Origin: Steinernema hermaphroditum
Taxonomy: Eukaryota > Nematoda > Chromadorea > Rhabditida > Steinernematidae
Reading direction: 5' to 3'
DNA length: 28,000 bases
NCBI GenBank assembly: GCA_030435675.1
Contig: JAUCMV010000036.1
Span: 1 to 28,000, forward strand
Shown here: one piece after another, positions 21,700 to 28,000 of the stretch
Layout of the letters: each line of letters opens with the position of its first letter
How positions within the stretch are numbered: the first letter of the stretch is position 1
Translations under genes and position numbers: made by a program
The notes under the pieces: generated by a model
Told to the model about the DNA's origin: nothing
What the model saw: only the letters and a program-made list of their open reading frames with translations
Database searches by the model: none

Positions 21700-24282
21700 T
21701 TGGAGCGGAGGGGTCAGATGCAGAACTCTTTGTATGAACAAGGCCCTATCTGTCTCGAATTGAAAGTTTTGCAGGAAACTAAGATAGTCCACAGTAATCC
21801 CAACGGGAATAGGCGCGTTCGATCAGGCTCGTGCAGTTCTACAAGATCCAATCATAAAAATGCTATGGTACTTTGGAGCAGGAGGGTCAGATGCAGAACT
21901 CTTTGTATGAACAAGGCCCTATCTGTCTCGAATTGAAAGTTTTGCAGGAAACTAAGATAGTCCACAGTAATCCCAACGGGAATAGGCGCGTTCGATCAGG
22001 CTCGTGCAGTAGATCAAGATGGAATCATAAAAATGATATGGTACTTTGGAGCAGGAGGGTCAGATGCAGAGCTTTTGGTATGAGCAAGGGCCCTGCTGTC
22101 TCGAATTGAAAGTTTTGCAGGAAACTAAGATAGTCCACAGTAATCCCAACGGGAATAGGCGCGTTCGATCAGGCTCGTGCAGTTCTACAAGATCCAATCA
22201 TAAAAATGCTATGGTACTTTGGAGCAGGAGGGTCAGATGCAGAACTCTTTGTATGAACAAGGCCCTATCTGTCTCGAATTGAAAGTTTTGCAGGAAACTA
22301 AGATAGTCCACAGTAATCCCAACGGGAATAGGCGCGTTCGATCAGGCTCGTGCAGTAGATCAAGATGGAATCATAAAAATGATATGGTACTTTGGAGCAG
22401 GAGGGTCAGATGCAGAGCTTTTGGTATGAGCAAGGGCCCTGCTGTCTCGAATTGAAAGTTTTGCAGGAAACTAAGATAGTCCACAGGAAATCCAACAAGA
22501 GTAGGCGCGTTCGATCAGGCTGGTGCAGTTATACAAGATCCAATCATAAAAATGCTATGGTACTTTGGAGCAGGAGGGTCAGATGCAGAGCTTTTGGTAT
22601 GAGCAAGGGCCCTGCTGTCTCGAATTGAAAGTTTTGCAGGAAACTAAGATAGTCCGCAGGAAATCCAACGAGAGTAGGCGCGTTCGATCAGGCTCGTGCA
22701 GTTATACAAGATCCAATCATAAAAATGCTATGGTACTTTGGAGCAGGAGGGTCAGATGCAGAACTCTTTGTATGAACAAGGCCCTATCTGTCTCGAATTG
22801 AAAGTTTTGCAGGAAACTAAGATAGTCCACAGGAAATCCAACAAGAGTAGGCGCGTTCGATCAGGCTCGTGCAGTTATACAAGATCCAATCATAAAAATG
22901 CTATGGTACTTTGGAGCAGGAGGGTCAGATGCAGAGCTTTTGGTATGAGCAAGGGCCCTGCTGTCTCGAATTGAAAGTTTTGCAGGAAACTAAGATAGTC
23001 CACAGTAATCCCAACGGGAATAGGCGCGTTCGATCAGGCTCGTGCAGTTCTACAAGATCCAATCATAAAAATTGGAGCGGAGGGGTCAGATGCAGAACTC
23101 TTTGTATGAACAAGGCCCTATCTGTCTCGAATTGAAAGTTTTGCAGGAAACTAAGATAGTCCACAGTAATCCCAACGGGAATAGGCGCGTTCGATCAGGC
23201 TCGTGCAGTTCTACAAGATCCAATCATAAAAATGCTATGGTACTTTGGAGCAGGAGGGTCAGATGCAGAACTCTTTGTATGAACAAGGCCCTATCTGTCT
23301 CGAATTGAAAGTTTTGCAGGAAACTAAGATAGTCCACAGTAATCCCAACGGGAATAGGCGCGTTCGATCAGGCTCGTGCAGTAGATCAAGATGGAATCAT
23401 AAAAATGATATGGTACTTTGGAGCAGGAGGGTCAGATGCAGAGCTTTTGGTATGAGCAAGGGCCCTGCTGTCTCGAATTGAAAGTTTTGCAGGAAACTAA
23501 GATAGTCCACAGTAATCCCAACGGGAATAGGCGCGTTCGATCAGGCTCGTGCAGTTCTACAAGATCCAATCATAAAAATGCTATGGTACTTTGGAGCAGG
23601 AGGGTCAGATGCAGAACTCTTTGTATGAACAAGGCCCTATCTGTCTCGAATTGAAAGTTTTGCAGGAAACTAAGATAGTCCACAGTAATCCCAACGGGAA
23701 TAGGCGCGTTCGATCAGGCTCGTGCAGTAGATCAAGATGGAATCATAAAAATGATATGGTACTTTGGAGCAGGAGGGTCAGATGCAGAGCTTTTGGTATG
23801 AGCAAGGGCCCTGCTGTCTCGAATTGAAAGTTTTGCAGGAAACTAAGATAGTCCACAGGAAATCCAACAAGAGTAGGCGCGTTCGATCAGGCTGGTGCAG
23901 TTATACAAGATCCAATCATAAAAATGCTATGGTACTTTGGAGCAGGAGGGTCAGATGCAGAGCTTTTGGTATGAGCAAGGGCCCTGCTGTCTCGAATTGA
24001 AAGTTTTGCAGGAAACTAAGATAGTCCGCAGGAAATCCAACGAGAGTAGGCGCGTTCGATCAGGCTCGTGCAGTTATACAAGATCCAATCATAAAAATGC
24101 TATGGTACTTTGGAGCAGGAGGGTCAGATGCAGAACTCTTTGTATGAACAAGGCCCTATCTGTCTCGAATTGAAAGTTTTGCAGGAAACTAAGATAGTCC
24201 ACAGGAAATCCAACAAGAGTAGGCGCGTTCGATCAGGCTCGTGCAGTTATACAAGATCCAATCATAAAAATGCTATGGTACT
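21539..24282 (+). repeat. Higher-order repeat, 8-mer x2 (1372 bp)
   Basis: Octamers 21539-22910 and 22911-24282 have identical order: F-P-S short hinge; N-P-S-A; N-P-R-D; F-P-S-A; N-P-R-D; F-K-Y-A; F-E-Y-A; N-K-Y-A. Both copies share the private change GGCTGGTGC (for GGCTCGTGC) at about 22519 and 23891. The match extends left to 21366 and right to about 24640, so a third partial copy is present. Confidence 0.9.
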
Positions 24283-26494
24283 TTGGAGCAGGAGGGTCAG
24301 ATGCAGAGCTTTTGGTATGAGCAAGGGCCCTGCTGTCTCGAATTGAAAGTTTTGCAGGAAACTAAGATAGTCCACAGTAATCCCAACGGGAATAGGCGCG
24401 TTCGATCAGGCTCGTGCAGTTCTACAAGATCCAATCATAAAAATTGGAGCGGAGGGGTCAGATGCAGAACTCTTTGTATGAACAAGGCCCTATCTGTCTC
24501 GAATTGAAAGTTTTGCAGGAAACTAAGATAGTCCACAGTAATCCCAACGGGAATAGGCGCGTTCGATCAGGCTCGTGCAGTTCTACAAGATCCAATCATA
24601 AAAATGCTATGGTACTTTGGAGCAGGAGGGTCAGATGCAGAACTCTTTGTATGAGCAAGGGCCCTGCTGTCTCGAATTGAAAGTTTTGCAGGAAACTAAG
24701 ATAGTCCACAGTAATCCCAACGGGAATAGGCGCGTTCGATCAGGCTCGTGCAGTTCTACAAGATCCAATCATAAAACTGCTATGGTACTTTGGAGCAGGA
24801 GGGTCAGATGCAGAACTCTTTGTATGAACAAGGCCCTATCTGTCTCGAATTGAAAGTTTTGCAGGAAACTAAGATAGTCCACAGTAATCCCAACGGGAAT
24901 AGGCGCGTTCGATCAGGCTCGTGCAGTTCTACAAGATCCAATCATAAAAATTGGAGCGGAGGGGTCAGATGCATAACTCTTTGTATGAGCAAGGGCCCTG
25001 CTGTCTCGAATTGAAAGTTTTGCAGGAAACTAAGATAGTCCACAGGAAATCCAACAAGAGTAGGCGCGTTCGATCAGGCTCGTGCAGTTATACAAGATCC
25101 AATCATAAAAATGCTATGGTACTTTGGAGCAGGAGGGTCAGATGCAGAGCTTTTGGTATGAGCAAGGGCCCTGCTGTCTCGAATTGAAAGTTTTGCAGGA
25201 AACTAAGATAGTCCACAGTAATCCCAACGGGAATAGGCGCGTTCGATCAGGCTCGTGCAGTTCTACAAGATCCAATCATAAAAATGATATGGTACTTTGG
25301 AGCAGGAGGGTCAGATGCAGAACTCTTTGTATGAACAAGGCCCTATCTGTCTCGAATTGAAAGTTTTGCAGGAAACTAAGATAGTCCACAGGAAATCCAA
25401 CAAGAGTAGGCGCGTTCGATCAGGCTCGTGCAGTTATACAAGATCCAATCATAAAAATGCTATGGTACTTTGGAGCAGGAGGGTCAGATGCAGAGCTTTT
25501 GGTATGAGCAAGGGCCCTGCTGTCTCGAATTGAAAGTTTTGCAGGAAACTAAGATAGTCCACAGTAATCCCAACGGGAATAGGCGCGTTCGATCAGGCTC
25601 GTGCAGTTCTACAAGATCCAATCATAAAAATTGGAGCGGAGGGGTCAGATGCAGAACTCTTTGTATGAACAAGGCCCTATCTGTCTCGAATTGAAAGTTT
25701 TGCAGGAAACTAAGATAGTCCACAGTAATCCCAACGGGAATAGGCGCGTTCGATCAGGCTCGTGCAGTTCTACAAGATCCAATCATAAAAATGCTATGGT
25801 ACTTTGGAGCAGGAGGGTCAGATGCAGAACTCTTTGTATGAGCAAGGGCCCTGCTGTCTCGAATTGAAAGTTTTGCAGGAAACTAAGATAGTCCACAGTA
25901 ATCCCAACGGGAATAGGCGCGTTCGATCAGGCTCGTGCAGTTCTACAAGATCCAATCATAAAACTGCTATGGTACTTTGGAGCAGGAGGGTCAGATGCAG
26001 AACTCTTTGTATGAACAAGGCCCTATCTGTCTCGAATTGAAAGTTTTGCAGGAAACTAAGATAGTCCACAGTAATCCCAACGGGAATAGGCGCGTTCGAT
26101 CAGGCTCGTGCAGTTCTACAAGATCCAATCATAAAAATGATATGTATTTGGAGCAGGAGGGGTCAGATGCATAACTCTTTGTATGAGCAAGGGCCCTGCT
26201 GTCTCGAATTGAAAGTTTTGCAGGAAACTAAGATAGTCCACAGGAAATCCAACAAGAGTAGGCGCGTTCGATCAGGCTCGTGCAGTTATACAAGATCCAA
26301 TCATAAAAATGCTATGGTACTTTGGAGCAGGAGGGTCAGATGCAGAGCTTTTGGTATGAGCAAGGGCCCTGCTGTCTCGAATTGAAAGTTTTGCAGGAAA
26401 CTAAGATAGTCCACAGTAATCCCAACGGGAATAGGCGCGTTCGATCAGGCTCGTGCAGTTCTACAAGATCCAATCATAAAAATGCTATGGTACT
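24110..26494 (+). repeat. Higher-order repeat, 7-mer x2 (1187/1198 bp)
   Basis: Copies 24110-25296 and 25297-26494 share N-K-Y-A; F-P-S short hinge; N-P-S-A; hybrid-P-S-T; N-P-S; GCATAACTC-start K-Y-A; F-P-S. They differ in the hinge before the GCATAACTC monomer (23 bp near 24947, 34 bp near 26133), which accounts for the 11-bp length difference, and in the last hinge (D versus A). Confidence 0.85.
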
Positions 26495-28000
26495 TTGGAG
26501 CAGGAGGGTCAGATGCAGAACTCTTTGTATGAACAAGGCCCTATCTGTCTCGAATTGAAAGTTTTGCAGGAAACTAAGATAGTCCACAGTAATCCCAACG
26601 GGAATAGGCGCGTTCGATCAGGCTCGTGCAGTAGATCAAGATGGAATCATAAAAATGATATGGTACTTTGGAGCAGGAGGGTCAGATGCAGAGCTTTTGG
26701 TATGAGCAAGGGCCCTGCTGTCTCGAATTGAAAGTTTTGCAGGAAACTAAGATAGTCCACAGTAATCCCAACGGGAATAGGCGCGTTCGATCAGGCTCGT
26801 GCAGTTCTACAAGATCCAATCATAAAAATGCTATGGTACTTTGGAGCAGGAGGGTCAGATGCAGAACTCTTTGTATGAACAAGGCCCTATCTGTCTCGAA
26901 TTGAAAGTTTTGCAGGAAACTAAGATAGTCCACAGTAATCCCAACGGGAATAGGCGCGTTCGATCAGGCTCGTGCAGTTCTACAAGATCCAATCATAAAA
27001 ATTATGTTTTGGAGCGGAGGGGTCAGATGCATAACTCTTTGTATGAGCAAGGGCCCTGCTGTCTCGAATTGAAAGTTTTGCAGGAAACTAAGATAGTCCA
27101 CAGGAAATCCAACAAGAGTAGGCGCGTTCGATCAGGCTGGTGCAGTTATACAAGATCCAATCATAAAAATGCTATGGTACTTTGGAGCAGGAGGGTCAGA
27201 TGCAGAGCTTTTGGTATGAGCAAGGGCCCTGCTGTCTCGAATTGAAAGTTTTGCAGGAAACTAAGATAGTCCGCAGGAAATCCAACGAGAGTAGGCGCGT
27301 TCGATCAGGCTCGTGCAGTTATACAAGATCCAATCATAAAAATGCTATGGTACTTTGGAGCAGGAGGGTCAGATGCAGAGCTTTTGGTATGAGCAAGGGC
27401 CCTGCTGTCTCGAATTGAAAGTTTTGCAGGAAACTAAGATAGTCCACAGTAATCCCAACGGGAATAGGCGCGTTCGATCAGGCTCGTGCAGTTCTACAAG
27501 ATCCAATCATAAAACTGCTATGGTACTTTGGAGCAGGAGGGTCAGATGCAGAACTCTTTGTATGAACAAGGCCCTATCTGTCTCGAATTGAAAGTTTTGC
27601 AGGAAACTAAGATAGTCCACAGTAATCCCAACGGGAATAGGCGCGTTCGATCAGGCTCGTGCAGTTCTACAAGATCCAATCATAAAAATTGGAGCGGAGG
27701 GGTCAGATGCATAACTCTTTGTATGAGCAAGGGCCCTGCTGTCTCGAATTGAAAGTTTTGCAGGAAACTAAGATAGTCCACAGGAAATCCAACAAGAGTA
27801 GGCGCGTTCGATCAGGCTCGTGCAGTTCTACAAGATCCAATCATAAAAATGCTATGGTACTTTGGAGCAGGAGGGTCAGATGCAGAGCTTTTGGTATGAG
27901 CAAGGGCCCTGCTGTCTCGAATTGAAAGTTTTGCAGGAAACTAAGATAGTCCACAGGAAATCCAACGAGAGTAGGCGCGTTCGATCAGGCTCGTGCAGTT
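24617..28000 (+). repeat. Array domain 4: T-hinge and GCATAACTC sub-lineage
   Basis: Two markers occur only here. One is an A-to-C change giving AAAACTGCTATGG, near 24775, 25962 and 27514. The other is a monomer start reading GATGCATAACTC instead of GATGCAGAACTC, near 24970, 26168, 27028 and 27709. Each GCATAACTC monomer follows an atypical hinge of 23, 34 or 30 bp instead of the usual 35 bp. The two markers travel in the same multi-monomer repeats, so they mark a recently amplified local lineage. Confidence 0.85.
27949..27976 (+). other. K/E chimeric centre block
   Basis: GTCCACAGG (K-type) is joined to AAATCCAACGAGAG (E-type right half). It is seen once, in the last, incomplete monomer of the window. 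Confidence 0.75.

Larger units (their letters stand above)
14530..24616 (+). repeat. Array domain 3: Y-type and 161-bp monomers
   Basis: From about 14530 rightwards the array gains the Y distal block (GTTATACAAG; first at about 14668) and hinges shortened by 10 or 12 bp. K-type centres here carry GATAGTCCAC, unlike most copies in domain 2. E-type centres (GTCCGCAGGAAATCCAACGAG) start near 16684. R-type distal blocks are absent from about 16.1 to 21.9 kb and then return. The domain contains the retroelement insert at 17540-18057. Confidence 0.85.
18058..28000 (+). repeat. Satellite array, 173/161-bp monomer, right block
   Basis: The same satellite continues in the same orientation after the insert, in phase with the left block once the insert and its 12-bp target duplication are subtracted. 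About 58 monomers are present and the last is cut by the window end. This side is more heterogeneous than the left: 161-bp monomers with a shortened hinge (AAAATTGGAGCGGAGGGG) are common, and K, E and Y blocks are frequent. No gene or other non-satellite DNA is visible in this block. Confidence 0.98.

Noticed and set aside
26841..27245. Longer 134-codon ORF as a possible gene
   Set aside because: It is two satellite frames joined because a 5-bp-short hinge near 27001 makes the unit a multiple of three. The same peptide appears twice in it.
6..27925. About 160 near-identical short plus-strand ORFs as genes
   Set aside because: They overlap their neighbours by 64 bp in a shifted frame, have no independent regulatory context, and vary without regard to coding. 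They follow from the 173-bp tandem repeat.
1..28000. CRISPR array
   Set aside because: Repeats are about 173 bp and directly abutting with no unique spacers, and there are no cas genes.

Overview
This window is almost entirely one tandem satellite array. About 160 head-to-tail copies of a roughly 173-bp monomer (about 44% G+C by hand count of one copy) run in a single orientation from base 1 to base 28000. There is one interruption, a 518-bp non-satellite insert at 17540-18057. I see no supportable protein-coding gene, tRNA, rRNA, CRISPR array or bacterial-type regulatory site. The organism is therefore a eukaryote, most likely an animal with long satellite arrays in centromeric, pericentromeric or subtelomeric heterochromatin. 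CpG is only mildly depleted (6 per monomer, about 0.7 of expectation by hand count), which fits an invertebrate better than a heavily CpG-methylating vertebrate. The pentanucleotide tail on the insert reminds me of arthropod (tick-like) non-LTR elements, but that is a low-confidence impression I cannot test here.

Each monomer can be coded by four variable blocks. Block 1 is the 5' segment: 'F' type (GAGCTTTTGG...GGGCCC), 'N' type (GAACTCTTTG...AGGCCC), or an N/F hybrid. Block 2 is a centre of about 18 bp: 'P' type (ATCCCAACGGGAA), 'K' type (AATCCAACAAGAG) or 'E' type (AATCCAACGAGAG). Block 3 is a distal segment: 'S' (GTTCTACAAGATCC), 'R' (GTAGATCAAGATGG), 'Y' (GTTATACAAGATCC) or rare 'C' (GTTGTAC). 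Block 4 is a hinge into the next monomer: 'D' (ATGATATGG), 'A' (ATGCTATGG), 'T' (CTGCTATGG) or shortened forms. The rest of the monomer is nearly invariant.

Layout: 1-5368 holds 31 perfectly regular 173-bp monomers, all P type. 5369-14529 adds K-type monomers with a linked T-to-G change, N/F hybrids and four 174-bp monomers. From about 14530 to the end, Y-type blocks and short 161/163-bp monomers appear and dominate. From about 24617 a further sub-lineage (T hinge, GCATAACTC 5' end) is added. Higher-order repeats of 2, 3, 4, 5, 6, 7, 8 and 11 monomers are superimposed, several as adjacent copies with the same type order, so the array has grown by recent multi-monomer duplication.

The insert at 17540-18057 has a 3' (TAAAG)3 tail, an AATAAA hexamer and a 12-bp target-site duplication (TAAGATAGTCCA, 17528-17539 and 18058-18069). 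Its length plus the duplication (518 + 12 = 530) exactly equals the excess spacing between flanking monomers. It is a single retrotransposition event into a finished monomer. Every 78-residue reading frame in the array is a by-product of satellite periodicity.
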